Source: Phalacrocorax aristotelis
Lineage: Eukaryota; Chordata; Aves; Suliformes; Phalacrocoracidae
Reading direction: 5' to 3'
Length of the DNA stretch: 64,000 nt
Assembly (NCBI RefSeq): GCF_949628215.1
Contig: NC_134288.1
Span: 7,633,682 to 7,697,681, forward strand
The position numbers and the translations under genes were made by a program. Of this stretch, positions 1 to 13,500 are shown in pieces. The notes beneath the pieces are model-generated. The model was given only the letters and a program-made list of their open reading frames with translations. It had not been told where the DNA came from and ran no database searches. Position 1 is the first letter of the stretch. Each line of letters begins with the position of its first letter.

Positions 1-3000
1 GTTCCAAGCTGGGTAATTACAGCCTCATTATTTCTCCTTTTACAATGAAGACAAGACTGCGAGTCAGGCAGAATAATTCCTTCTGCTACCGTTGCCAAGA
101 TATGATAGCACATCTACGCCGTAAGGAATGTGTCATGGTATCAGTTTTATTAGCTGTAAATAACGGCTCTTCAGTTAAGCAACATCTTAATACCTGCTGG
201 TGCCTAACCATAAAATGCTAACTAAATTTCAACCCTACAGCCATATAATTGAGTCAAGATTACCACTGCCCAGCACATTTTGTTGACCAACGTGCATCAG
301 GTTTTGCATGTTATTTTCTTCACTGAAATTAGTATCTGGCTAAAATCAGCCTTTCATTCTAAAACATCAAAAACTCATCTAAAAATAAGACATCAAAGTT
401 CCTGTGACAGTAAGTAGAGGCCAGGACTAAGGGAGCGGTGGTAGATCAGATATCAGAGAGCAATTCATCCTGTCTGTCCATCTTCATTGGCTAGAGAGAG
501 AGCTCGATAACTACCATGGAATAGATACTTACCTTGTAGGCAGCTTGAAGGTAGTGAGATTAAACCCATCCAAGTAGGGAAAAGAAAAGAGACACCTCAT
601 TTTACTGTGTTCTTGCAGCTTCTGTGTTCTTGCAGGGACTATTCCTCAGCCCAGAAACCACTGTTAGTTCAGTGAAATCTTCTGACCTATACATGGGCAC
701 CAGCATGTCTGCTTCTGCTTTGCTTTGATGGATCTTGCATGAAATTGTTTGAGGACTGTAATGATATTAAATACATGTTTGGAAAAAAACAGCTCTGAAA
801 AGAAAATATCCACAAGAACTGCATTGCGGGCCTGTCATGGCACTGGATTCTGCACAATCCCCTAAAAACATGGTAACAAATACAGTTATACTAACACTCA
901 TTTTCATTAAAAGTTGTAAGCCATCCTTTAGAGTCTGCAAAAAACCTCCTGCCATTATCTCACAAAGACATCAAGTTTAGAACTGAATTATTACTTATAT
1001 TAGGGGGAAATCACTCTGGTTCTGCCACTGAAATGCCTGTAGAGGTCAAGCTTAGCAAGGTTCCCTGCTTTTGGTTCCTATGGACACTCCCAGTTTTGCA
1101 ATAATAGGGCACCCTCAGCATACATTTTAAAAATCTCTGTGTCTGAATTTGTAGTAAAGGCTCAGTGTTCTCAAGGGTGCTCTGCAGCAGGAAGCTGGTT
1201 TGTAAGGTCTCCTGATAAACCAACACTCAGCCCTCAGATCTTCCCCTTCTAGAAACAAGCTTGTGGCTGTTTTGCCCCCAGTGCACGTGGATGCAGTGAA
1301 TACTGAGCCTTGTCAGCTCTTGTCCTGCACTGCCTTCGGGAAACCGCTTGACTGAGTCTCTCTCGGACAACCCTATTGGACTCAACGCTGGGACTACAGA
1401 TGGTATTGTATTACTAGACTCCCTTAGGGTACATTTTTCTAAATCATCTACGATGGGAAAAACATTTATACAAAGAAAAATGCTGTGACTCATCCTCCAA
1501 TGCCATGGAGGTTCAGAGCAACCAGAAAAGAGTTAACAGCACAGCCACCTCTGAATAGTACTTCAGAGTTTCTAAATACAGAGTTCCTTTCTGATCTGGA
1601 TGCCCATTTTTGTTATCTTAAAAGTATTTCTGGAACTCTTGGCCAGCTTTAAACAAACAAACAGGGAGAAATATTTGTGAAGATAACGTGGCTGAGAGTG
1701 TTTGGTTAATGAGTCTAAGTTGAAGGATTTCATGTTTAGACTTCATTTGTTAAAGCTTGTGAACAGAAGAAAAAAATACTCTGGAGACATTAAATCCCAC
1801 AACCATCCCAGCTACTGGCTTAGGAATAACAATCATTCAACTTAGCAAATATCAAATGTGGGAAGGGAAGGGATCTGACGCATCTATATGATCATGTGAA
1901 CTCTTTCCTCAAGGAGAAACAGTCTCTCTGCTGGAGACACAAGAGGAAGGAACCGTTTTCCCTTCTTTAAAAAAACCCAACAACATAAGCAACTGTAACA
2001 TGCTAAATGCTTCCTGGCACAAGTGCAAAACACCACATCTAAAATGTCAGCTGGTACGTCCAGGAGGATTTACATGATTTAAAAGATTTATGAGAAAAAA
2101 CTGTTTCACTAGCCTCAGAGCATCTTGGAAAGCAGCAGCACCAGTGTGGGGGACAATGGAAAAAGAGCAGAAAAGAAATCTCCAGCTAAAAAAAATTGAC
2201 CATGGCCAGTGTGATCCTGTATTGCTCTTTTTAGTACAAGAAAAAATTGGGTCAGGCACTCATCTGATTTTATGCTGTGTGGAAAGATGAACAAACGGAG
2301 CCTGCTGTGACTCTGGGATATGCTGGTTTTCTCACTTTATGTATTGACTCACAGAGTCCTGTGGCTCACCTAAAGCCGCACAACTCGTCACTGCTTGAGG
2401 CAGGATTAAATCCAGAAATTCCTGACTTTTCCTCCCACTGTTGTTTCATTAGAAGCTGTTCTGCCACAGTGATCACTGATACAAGAAGGCTGGCCAGCTG
2501 GATTTCAGCGCAGGCTCTCATGGGAGAGATGGGGTCACAGAGACAGGGGAAATAAATCCTGGCTTAATAAAAAAAAAACATATCAGGCAAGGAAAAATCA
2601 TGAAAACATTTGAAACAATAAACTCAGCAACATTTGTAAGGGTGCTTGACAATGCCTGAGTAGAAGATTGGCTTGCTTTGTGGCTACCTACTCGTGAAGT
2701 GGCTACTTAAAAGCAGGAACCTCGATGCTCTGTACAGCCAGAGCTGCTCTAGCATCAAAACAAGCCTAGATCAGCATTGCCAGGCGGAGCAGGGGCTGGT
2801 GCCTGGCTCTGCGCTGACACTGTCTTGCCTGCGGGGATGGGGGAAGGTGCCAAGCTCCAGTGATGCCTCTGGCTGCAAGGCTCTTCCTGGGACAGTTACT
2901 ACCAGCTCATGTCAGAGCAGGGCTGAGGCTGCTCCAACAGTGCCAGCCCCTTCGGGGGCAGATCCTGCTCCACAAAGGGCCCTGGCTGAGCAGCCCGTGC

Positions 3001-6000
3001 TGTTTGCAGGGATACCAAGCCTACCTACCACAAAAGGCCACCCTTCACTCCCTCCTCCTTTTTACCAGCCATCTGTTGCTAGTCCCTTCTGTGGTTCATT
3101 CCCAGATGTCACTGCAGATCTTTGTACAAAATATTCCATCCAGTATATCTTTGTTTCTGTTGGTTTTGGGGTTTGGTGGTTGGGTTTTTTTTTCTTCTTT
3201 TTAAATAAGCTTTTATTTAATGTTATTTAAATACTTTTGAATACATTTAAGTTTCACTAATACTTCCATAAATAATGAGATGAAACAGCTCGGTAATATT
3301 ATTCCAGGTTATTGGATAAAGGTGAATGTTTCTCTCCATCTGTTTTACCAATAACCTAAACTAACACAGTTTCCAGACCAGAGCACATGATCTGAAGTGA
3401 ACTGAAGTCAGTGAAAAGGTCTCTGGTGACATATAAGGATTTAGAGGAGATTGAACAAAGGTGTCCTATAAAATACATTTCTGGCCAAACAAAACTGGAA
3501 AGGCACAAAGATTACAATTCCTCTATCATAACAGCAGTGACTCATCCAGTTGCATAGTCACTTGGGGTGAAAAAGAAAACAGTTACTCAGTCTCTCAGGG
3601 ATTTAGACACAGAAGAATACATTATGCAAGTTTTAGCAGCGTTACTAATGGCCTTGAAGCGCACAACCCTACTATGACTCTCACTCAGCTCAGCAGATCA
3701 CAAATACGATGACTCACGTATCCATGACACAATAGGAAAATAGAGAGTCTAAGAAGTGCAGAGGCAGGTGCTAATGCAGTCACAGAGCACGTAGTCAAGG
3801 GAAGATGAGAATTATAAAATCGTGAGCAAAGGACTGTGGAGAAAAGAAGCTTACATATTTGAAGACTCAAGAGTGTGGACTAGGTTGATTTTTATTGCTC
3901 TCAAATTGCAGGGGCTTATGAGCGTAAAGCCAGCCTGTATGCAGAGAAGAGCCGCACTGCTGGCACCAGTCACCTGCGCTTCCCTGGGAGTCACAGCAGA
4001 GCAGCACGTGTTGGCCTGGCATGTTGGTGGTGAGGGAGTCCCTGTACCAACAGCACACGATTAGATCAGACCTCAGTGAAAGTCATCTGGGACCTCCATA
4101 GACTTAACGATATTTATACTTGGGAGAACGTTCTGCCCTGCTAGAACATCATGACTTTGTAGAAGCTATTAACTCCGACCATTTAAACGCTAAACCCACT
4201 GGTGGTTTCAGGCGTAGCAGTATTTTGCCCATTATCTAATGACTAACTTCCTCACAGACGGAGGACTTTAATAGCTGTTCTCAAAGCACAGTTTAAAATC
4301 TGGATGGTGGAATAGAGCTCATCCCAAAGCCTGAACTAAACAGCTGGAAAAGCAGTTGTCCCTAAAGAGAACTCTGTAATTCTTTAAGCTCGGGAGATCT
4401 AATCAAAGCACAGCTATAAATACTGTTTAAAGCCAAGCACTTTACAGAAGTCCAATAGTTAGGAGGGTTATGTCAGACAGATGATGCTGATACCTCAAAA
4501 ACCTGAAAGTTTATGCAGGCCAGAGCACTGCAAGATGTTTAGACCTGTATATGGGTCAAGGCGACACCACTGTAGAAACACAGACTACGTATGATTTTGG
4601 TCCATTTTTCAGTGGGTTTGACCCAGCCATTCCAGTCTGCAGTTCCCTTCACCTGACTGAAGGACTCTGGACGGTCAAAGGATTGTTCGATTGTAACCTG
4701 TATATGGGGTCTGTTACCTGCAAAAATACAGCCCATGCAGAGCAGGGACCCTCAAATACTCTGGGGAACATCAGGAAAAGTTCTAGATTTTTGTTATCAT
4801 GACAGGGAGACCCTTGAGATTAACAAGAATAGCGCTAATGCACAAGCTTGAGTGACATTTTTTATGAGCTCAGTTGCACAAAGAACTGCAGAGAACTTTC
4901 AAATTACTATATCTGACACATTTCCTTTAAACATTACCTAATTTCAAGGTTTTTATTCTAGGCATTTCAACTATCATATAGATACGTATGGGATGTAATG
5001 AATAGATATGTGAGGGATGCACCATTTCATCCTGCTGTCCGACCTGATTAACATACCAGAGCAGGGTATTTTTGTACAAACTAGGATAACCTCCTGCCAT
5101 ATCCTGTCTTGTTCCCATAGCTGACAGACACTGGGCTGACTTCGTCTTTATCTCCTGTTAAACACATGTGGTTTGAGGTGATGTTATGCAGCATCAGAGG
5201 GGGTTTATGTTGGGAAGGAAAATGAGTACTCGGAAATCTCTTGTTACGTGGACAGTGGAAGGAAAAAGCTTTTTATCTGTAACCTTTGTCTTTCCCTACC
5301 ATAATCCAGTGGGGGATCCCACCGTACTTAAGAAAACTATTAGTCTCGTAAATTTCCTGTGGAGAAAACATCTGAGGCTCAGGATTTAGCTGAGTTTCAT
5401 CACTGTATTAGTAATATACCTACGAAATTGTTTACCCAGGATTACTGGAAAGGGAACACAGAATTTTGGATTCTGCCTTTATTCTGTAGACATTCATGTG
5501 AACAAAAGGTGAAGTAGCAGGGATGTGGCAAAAGCCTTCTTACAGATCCAGCAGGTACACCCAAAAGGGTAATAAAAGTGTGTTAATAATAAAGGCTCAT
5601 GTATTATCTGAAGGAAACACAGTTTCAATGATTTACGGCACCATCTTTTTCTGAAGAAGCCTGAGTGTCTTTATGAATGAGGCTAATTACAAGAGATGAT
5701 ACTGTTAACATCATGTTCATATATTCTGGGTGTTAAAGCTGCTATGGAAAATAAGTGACTGGTTTACTGGGTGTTTTTTTGTTATTTCTTAGCAATTTTA
5801 GATGGCAATAAAGCTGTCATTCCAATTATTTGTCCCTCTCTGTGATGGAAGCAGATTTTTTGGGAAGGGACTGTGTGAAGGAAAGAAGGGTCTGCCACAG
5901 AGGGAAGTGATGTGCAGTAAACTGGAATTGTTATAGCCAGAATATATCCTGTAACTCAAGACTGGTCAGTTCTGACCCTGCCCTCTGGGTCAGACACTAA

Positions 6001-6500
6001 TGCCAAGCAAATACTTCCAAACTGCTTTCCTGAACTTCTGTGTAAACCTTTGTCACCTTCCCGCTGTTGTCATATCCTCACAGCCATCTCTCATCCGTTT
6101 CATTTGCTCCCAGACTTTAGCGATGAGGAGTGTAGTCACTCAGATGTCTCTCTCGAACTCCTCCAAACTGCAAGTCGTGCAGTACGTCAGTAATGCAGAA
6201 CCAGAGAGGCCCCTGCGCGCTGGGCAGCACCAGAACAACGTCTATTTTCACGTAGTTCCTCTACCTCTTCTTTCATTTTAAAGGAGTACATCTCTAGCTT
6301 TTACAGCCACACACCTTCAAAATACAAGCTGAGCCTCACGTGAACTGATGCAGATCTGTCTCCTTGAGAAACCTCCGAAACTTCTCTCCTTGAGAAGTCT
6401 CTGAAATGCTCATGTGCTTTCCCACTTCCACCCAAGAGACCCACTATGACACCATACAGGCCAAAACTCACGGACACCCTTCAGCGCTCAGCAAAGCACG
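1..6500. other. Non-coding flank left of SERINC3, no gene recognised
   Basis: This AT-leaning stretch shows no exon that I can tie to a protein family; open frames are short and lack family signatures. By the conserved vertebrate order, the neighbour here should be PKIG (a PKA inhibitor), transcribed away from SERINC3 on the minus strand. The stretch could therefore be PKIG intron or 5' flank. I looked for the short PKIG coding exon and did not see it. A 26-bp direct duplication near 6361 is the only repeat noted. Confidence 0.5.
6361..6410. repeat. 26-bp direct duplication, two copies
   Basis: The word TCCTTGAGAA occurs at 6361 and again at 6387, each followed by a similar stretch ending in CTCYGAAA. 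The period is 26 bp and the copies have diverged. No function is apparent. Confidence 0.6.
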
Positions 6501-7000
6501 GAGCAAAACAGGGGCAGCAACGTGACGCGAGTTCTGCAGCGGGAGCACTTGCATTTGTACTGTGATGGGACAAGAAGGGAAATGAACTACAGATTTCCCC
6601 CCGTCCAACAGCTCTGAGAGGCTGAGCGGGCCCCTGGGCCTCAGGCGGAGCAGGCGACAGCCACGGCCCCAGCCCTGGGCCGCCAGTGGCACCCCTGGGA
6701 TCTGCACGGGGCTGGACGAGAAGTGGCGGGAGCCGCCCGCCCGCCTCCTCCGGCGTCCCTGTTGTCGCGGTCCCTCCGGTGAGGTCAGCGCTTCAGCGGT
6801 GACGCAGGTGTAACTCATACAGCTTCAACGCAACCGTTGTACGGACGTCACGCTTGTCACCGCCCCGGTAACGCCTCATCCCCTCTGGAACCTGAGGGGG
6901 ATCGGTTCTACCCCTGCAGACGGGGCACAGGGCGCCCGTCAGCGCTCGGGGCAGTGAGACGCCGTGTGCCCGACCCCAAGTCCTGCGGGTGGCAGCGGCG

Positions 7001-7072
7001 GCCCGGGGACTGGCAGCCCCGGGGACTGACAACCCCGGGGACTGACGGCCTCGGCGACTGACGGCCCACCCG
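7001..7072. repeat. GC-rich minisatellite, about four 16-17 bp units
   Basis: Successive units share the core CCCGGGGACTGACGG with small changes; the last copy reads CTCGGCGACTGACGG. The array lies inside the CpG island upstream of SERINC3. Such arrays often vary in copy number between individuals. Confidence 0.75.
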
Positions 7073-7490
7073 ACCCACCGCCACGCTGGCCCACTGCTGC
7101 CATGGCAACCGCCCGGCGCCCCCAGAAGCCTCAGGGAGAGGGAGGTGTTGAATGGCTGCATGGCCTGCCCATCAGCTGTGTTCATTGGCTGTGCTGCTGG
7201 AGGATCCGCCCGCTCGCTGATACTTTCGACCAATCAGCGTCCCTTCTCATTACGACGGCCTGGCGTCTGGGAAGGCGGAAGACGTGTTCATAAACAACTC
7301 CCCCCCCGCCCTACGCCGTTTCTCCCTATCCTCCATTCTGCTTTCTCATTGGCAGGCGGCCTCCCCCGAGTGCGCCAGCATGACGGGAGCAGCCAATGAG
7401 CGGCGGCGGCGCTGGACGGCGGCCGGCTGACGCTGTGGGGTGTGGGCGGAAGCGGGAAGCGGCCGAACGGGGCTCGGCGGCGGAGGCGCC

Positions 7491-7529
7491 ATGGGGGCGG
7501 TGCTGGGGGTCTGCTCGCTGGCCAGCTGG
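7491..7529 (+). CDS. SERINC3: SERINC3 coding exon 1 (residues 1-13)
   Basis: ATG in good context (GCGCCATGG) is followed by 13 codons. The donor is TGG|GTGAGT in phase 0. The start matches the conserved SERINC1/3 N-terminus. Confidence 0.95.
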
Positions 7530-10500
7530 GTGAGTGCCGGCGGGGCGGGGGCCGCCGCGACACCCCACACCCCGGGGAACGGGACCGGCGCGGGGGAGCC
7601 CGGGGCCGGTCACCCTGCCGGCCTTCCGCCCGCAGCCTGTGCAGGCGAACGCCGGGTCCCGCCAGCTCGGGGGGGCCAGGGCGGCTCCTCCAGGCCCGCG
7701 GGGCAGAGCGGGCGCCGGGCCGCAGCCCCCCGGCCCGACCCCCGGCCCGGAGCCCGGGCTGATAACCGTCGTGAGCTGCGGGTGTTCTTAAACCCAACGT
7801 CAGTCAGAAGCGCGGGGTAAACGGCTCGTCCGTGCGGTGCGGTGGGGAGCGGAGTGTCTGTAAATGGAGCCTGGGGTCTTCCTCTCTGGGTGTCAGCTGC
7901 GAACGGAATGCTCTTGCAATTTCTGTCTCTGTCCTTCAGATCCCCTGTCTGTGCAGCGGTGCCTCGTGCTTGCTGTGCCGGTGTTGTCCCAACAGCAAGA
8001 ACTCAACAGTGACGCGTCTTATCTATGCCTTCCTCCTCCTCCTCAGCACTGTTCTCGCCTGCATTATGCTGGCACCAGGGATGGAAGAGCAGCTGAAAAA
8101 GGTATGAGGGGAAAGCCTCTTTCTAACTGTTCACAAAGCCATTACTTGTGCTGGTGACTATTGATTCTTTTTACCTGGAATATATTACGAGGCACAAACA
8201 CCCAGGTGTGCCTTGTCCCCTGCATTAAGAGACTGCGTGTACTGAAGGGCTTCTAGCTGAAATAGCAAATTCAGCAAATGTTACGTTTTTAAGTACGTGC
8301 CTGGTCTCCAAAAACCTAGCCAGACCTGGAGATTGACAGTCGTTATCAGAGGCCTGCTGGTTTGGTATCTTAGTCTTCCTGGATGCTTTTAGTGATGACA
8401 TGGGGAAAGAAAGACAATAATAAGCTCTATGCAGGCCGGCTGAGCACAAGGTCTTTTGTTATCAGATCCTCAGAAGACAGCTGACTGAAAGCCTTAACTG
8501 TTAAGAGTGCTTAAGGAATGTAACTGCAAATGCAGGTGTAAATTCACACTAAATGTGTCTTTACTCAGATACCTGGATTTTGTGATGAGGGGCTTCATAC
8601 TCGGATACCGCATATGGATGGCTTTGTCAGCTGCGATGTGTTTGTTGGATACAGAGCTGTCTATCGAATCAGCTTTGCCATGGCAGTGTTCTTCTTTCTC
8701 CTCTCTCTGCTCATGATAGAAGTTAAAACAAGTAATGATCCGAGAGCTGCGGTACACAATGGGTATGTGTGTGAGCCAGCTGTCTGGTCTTCCAGCTTAT
8801 TTCCTCTCTCCAGTTTCTTTGCTGAACACCGTGGCAAATAGTTTATGCATTCATTGACATCCTTGAGTTTCTTCTGAACTGAGTATAGAGCAATGCTTCA
8901 GGCTTCTAAGAAGCATCCTATTTATGTAGCATGTTCAAGGTACTGATAATGCTCTGAGGTTGGGTAACCAAAAGGGTGGTGCTCTGGGCACCCCTCTGTG
9001 TTTCCACAGAGGTGCTGGGTATCGGCTGGTTTATATTGCCATCCTTGCGCTGACTCTAGCGGTCACTGGGTCATTCACTAGGCCAGCCTGACTCAATAAG
9101 CCAGCAGAAACTGTGTTCTGACTTCTGATTCACTGATTTAACTGGGTAAATTCTGGGCTAGATGACTGAATTATCACAGTCATTTAAATTGAAAGGGACC
9201 TTTGGAGATTATACGATCCAACTCCCTGGTCAGAGCACGACCAGCGTGGAGAAGATTATCTGAGGTCTGGTCTAGTTGAGTTTTGAATGTCTCAGAGGAT
9301 GGGGATGCTTTGACCTCTCTGGGCAACCTGTGCAATTTTTTGCAATATCTAATTCTAGTTTCTCTTTTTGCAGCTTGCATATGTTGCCTCTTGTCCTTCT
9401 ACTGTGCACCTGCAAGAAGAGTCTGGTTTTGTCTTCTTTATGCCTTTCTTTTAGGCAGTTGAAAACAGCAGTTAGATGTCCCTTTTCCCTCCTCCAAGCT
9501 GAACAGCGCAGAGTTAGCCTTCTTCCCTTGCAAGGATGAGCTGCTGACTCATGTTCTGTTTGCTGGAGCAGGAGCTCCTTTTTCAGCAAAGCTCTCTAGC
9601 CAGTTGGCCCCCAGTCTGTCCTGTTGCATGGGCTTTTCTGTCCCAGGGGCAACGCTCTGTATTTGCCTTCTCTGAACTTTGAGGTTTCTGTCAGTCCACA
9701 TCTCCAATGTATTGGCCGTTGATTCACCCTCTCCCCTGATTTGGTGAACATCTTTATCTGTAATCCCACTGAACACAACTTTTTTTTCTTTAAATTTCTG
9801 TTAGACACTCATCTGTGTACAGCAAGCCACTTGCAGATCCTGTAAAACATGACTATAGTGTGTAGAGTAAGACCAATATTTTCCACTTATATCTTTTTTT
9901 CAAGGTTCTGGTTCTTCAAAATAGCTGCCATTGTGGCTATCATGGTTGGAGCATTTTACATTCCCGAAGGGCCTTTCACAAGAGGTACAGTTAATATGTC
10001 ATGGAATTCTGTTTAATACACTCAAACCTTCTCGCAGACTTACCAGACTATAGTTATGATAGTGAAAGCTACCTTGTAGAAGACACAGATTCTGTCCTAC
10101 TTCATTAAATTATCCTGGTTCATCCAGTATTTTGGTGACCAACTGAAGTTATGGCAATAAGCAATGTCTTTTCAAGTGCAGAAGTGTTGTGTGTTAATAG
10201 TTTGGTACTCCATGACACGGTTGCTACTGGGCTGAGTATTCTGACGCTCTAGATTAGAGCCAGCTCAGGACACTGACAAGTTCTAAGTACTTCCCTGAAG
10301 TCTCTGAAGAATCTGTGCAAGAAACCTTTACTGTCTGGCCACATCATAGGAATTTGAAAGGGTTGTCGATCCTCAGAGAAATGTGGCATGATGGTACTTC
10401 TGTATGCAAAATATCTTGTGTTAGATCTTGCATTCATTCTGAAAATGTGTTGGGTTAAATGTTCCCATGCTCAGCTTCACTGGCATAGGCTGCACCCTTG

Positions 10501-13500
10501 AATAGCTGGGACCTCTTGCATGCTTCTACAGGATGGAGGCCAAAGTGATTACAGCTTCTGCATTTCTAAATAGAGTTTCAGATTTTTTGACTGTCTGCAG
10601 TATAATTAGGAGCTTTACTTTTGTTTCATCTGGGGTAGCATGCAAATGATGAAAGCTAACCCTGTTTTTCTTGCTCCCTTTTCTAGCTTGGTTTGCTATT
10701 GGTATTTTTGGAGCCTTCTGCTTCATTCTTATCCAGTTGGTGCTGCTTGTGGATTTTGCGCACTCCTGGAATGAGAGCTGGGTTGAGAGAATGGAGGAGG
10801 GAAATTCTAAATGTTGGTATGCAGGTAGGAATCTTAACCTGTGAAGGATTTGTTTCTGCTGGCTAGTACTCTGCAGAATATCACCTACTAGTTTGCAAAC
10901 GTACCCAGAAATACGTTCCACGTCCTTGAGTCGCTACTGCAAACACCTGGAATTAGTAGCTGCAGTGTTACCTTTTTCTTATTAAATAAAATGCAAAACA
11001 TTTTAGGCTTGTGATTAGCAGATCTGACAGTCATAATAGACAACACTTGCCTAGTTTGCAGTGTGAGTGCAGCGCAAGGAGCCTGGATCTCTTCAGCTCT
11101 AACTTTGCTTTGCAGCCTCCTCTACTGAGGTCCTCAGGAAGTCTGTAATGCCGATGACAGTGGCTGCAGTACAACACAAAGCATGCCTCAGCGTGTGCTC
11201 CCAAGCTGACCACTAAATTACAAAGTGCTAATTGTTGTGGTTCTTTGCTCATAGCTATGAATGCTGCAACAGCTTTTTGTAGCTTCTTATAAAGAACGTA
11301 GCAGAACAGAAATGAAAATGTGTGGCCTCTAGCATAGAAGGGGGAATTCAGGGCTTATTAATAGCCCATGAAAAGCGTGCAAAAAGCATTCTCATTTTGA
11401 CACTGTGGCTTGACATCAGTTAAACCAATTAAACTGCTGCTGAAAGGCAGCCCTTATTCCCCTGGTGGCAGCATTGGCTTTCCTCTGAGCTACACTACTT
11501 CGTGAGCCAAAGCAGAAATTTAGCCATACCTCATAAAAATACATTCTGCTGTTTTCTGAACCAGGCTTCCAAGCAAGGAAGGGGGACTGTGTCATTACAG
11601 TAGTAGCTGGTCATTAAATCACCTTACATGTACTGTTAAACTACATACGTATTGTTAACAGTTAATTTTTTTCCTTCCAGCTCTGCTGTCCTGTACAATC
11701 TTGTTCTATGGCTTGTCACTGGTGTTTGTTGTACTTTTCTATGTTTTCTACACGAAGCCTGATGACTGCACTGAGAACAAGTTCTTCATAAGCATTAATA
11801 TGATCCTGTGCATTGCTGTCTCCATTGTTTCTATCCTTCCAAAAGTTCAGGTATTATTTTTTCTCTGCTATTTTATCCTGACATACGAAGCAGGGGAGTA
11901 AGACAGACATAGTATAAATTCAGTCAGACGTAAGAACTTTAAAATTTGGCTACCACAGCTATGGTAGCTAGAAACACTTAAAAAAAAATCTTGCTCTGAA
12001 GCCGATGCACTACATAGTGACATACTTCCTGAGGATAGGCTTTCTTTTGCTAACTTTGTTTTGGACTTTGTTTCCATGTGGGGCACTGCTGGTGTGATTT
12101 TAGTGGTGAATGTTCTGGCAGAACAGAGATACCCATTAAGGAAAAGCAAAATAAGCTGGGAATTTATTGGCTTAATACTGTGGCTTTGAAATAATGGGTG
12201 TGTTTAATGTGAGAGGAAGCTTCCATGTTACTTGATTCTGAACTGGTATTGCTCAAACGTGCTAGATTCGATTCTACAAAACTGTTAAGCACACTGGGAT
12301 TAGCTCAGTACAAACCCATAACCAAGTATTGGGCACAGAAAAACTGGATTTGCTTTGCTTATTCCTTCCATGTTGGAGTTGCTCGCTGCATATATTGTAT
12401 TACTCTAAGGAGTTTCTTCCGGTCTTTTAAATGTAGAAAAAAGCCCAATGCATTTCTGAAAAAGAAAGTTTTCAAATAATTGTTGAATCTGTGGCAGTAG
12501 GGTAAAACTATCCAACTCTAGGTAAAACTTGCCTTTTTGACCTTGGCTTGCTATTCTGTCTTTGAACAGGACCATCAGCCTCGCTCTGGCCTCCTCCAGT
12601 CCTCTGTTATCTCGCTCTACACCATGTATCTCACTTGGTCAGCCATGTCCAATGAGCCTGGTAAGCAACAGGCTGTCTTGAGTAACATCTTTTGGTGAGA
12701 AAGCAGAAGCTGTTGACGGGGCTCGTATTTATTACAGATCACTTTGTGGGGATTGCTGATCTGTCTAGATAAAATCTACTGAGGCAGTAAAGATGACTTT
12801 ACTGAACTAAACTGGGGTGTATGTGAGGGGGAATAAAACAGTGTCAGGGCATTCTGATTTTATTTATTTATTACACCCTTGCCTAGCTCACGGGAAGGAA
12901 AATTGTTCCATGTCATTGCTGCCTCTGTGGTATCAAAGAAATCAGCAGTTAAAGAGAATGGAAAATTGCAATCTTATCTGTTATCTTTTCTTAGCTAAAT
13001 GCTGGCAAAGCTCACTTCTCTTTAATCTGCCTTGAAATCCCTTTCAGAACGAAGCTGTAACCCAAGTTTGCTGAACATCATTACTCAGATAACTACAGCC
13101 ACAGTTGTTCCAGCAAATACCACTGTTATACCTGCTACTCCGGCTCCGCCCAAGTCCCTGCAGTGGTGGGATGCCCAGAGTGTTGTTGGATTGGTTATCT
13201 TTGTCCTTTGCCTCTTGTATTCCAGGTAGGACCTGCACTGCGATCAATCTGTGTTTGAATCTGGGTCCAGTGAAAAATGTACCTGCATTTATTCATATCC
13301 AGCTGTGGTCTCAGGCCCAAGCCCAGCTATGGCTAATAAAACTGCATTGTTTTGTGAATGATAGGCTTTATTAGCCCAATTCAGATAACGGAACAAAATG
13401 TGTTACAAGACCTGGACTAGGAAGACTGTTTAATTAGGTTAACAAAAGCTTGGATGAAAACATCTCTTTAAGGAGCTTCCTTGTATTTCCAGACAGATCT

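Larger units (their letters stand above)
6590..7780. promoter_or_regulatory. CpG-island promoter of SERINC3, possibly bidirectional
   Basis: The segment is strongly GC- and CpG-rich compared with both flanks and ends over SERINC3 exon 1. It holds four CCAAT boxes in alternating orientation (7184-7188 reverse, 7230-7234 forward, 7348-7352 reverse, 7393-7397 forward) and a GGGCGG Sp1-type box at 7444-7449, all upstream of the start codon at 7491. There is no TATA box. This is the known architecture of NF-Y/Sp1 housekeeping promoters. The island extends about 900 bp left of SERINC3, so a divergent transcript (PKIG or an antisense RNA) may also start here. That part is inference. Confidence 0.75.

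Noticed and set aside
2673-3230. 185-codon plus-strand open frame
   Set aside because: No domain. It ends in a T-rich run that encodes a false hydrophobic tail.
1-6500. PKIG coding exon
   Set aside because: Expected by synteny but not seen on the minus strand. A short stretch near 5140 reading FVFISC* on the plus strand is on the wrong strand and does not match the rest of the protein.
6468-7800. Several overlapping open frames on both strands in the SERINC3 CpG island
   Set aside because: Same compositional artefact; Arg/Pro/Ala-rich with no family signature, and overlapping the real SERINC3 first exon.
9276-9539. Plus-strand open frame of 87 codons
   Set aside because: Lies inside the CR1 remnant of SERINC3 intron 3 and on the strand opposite to the element.
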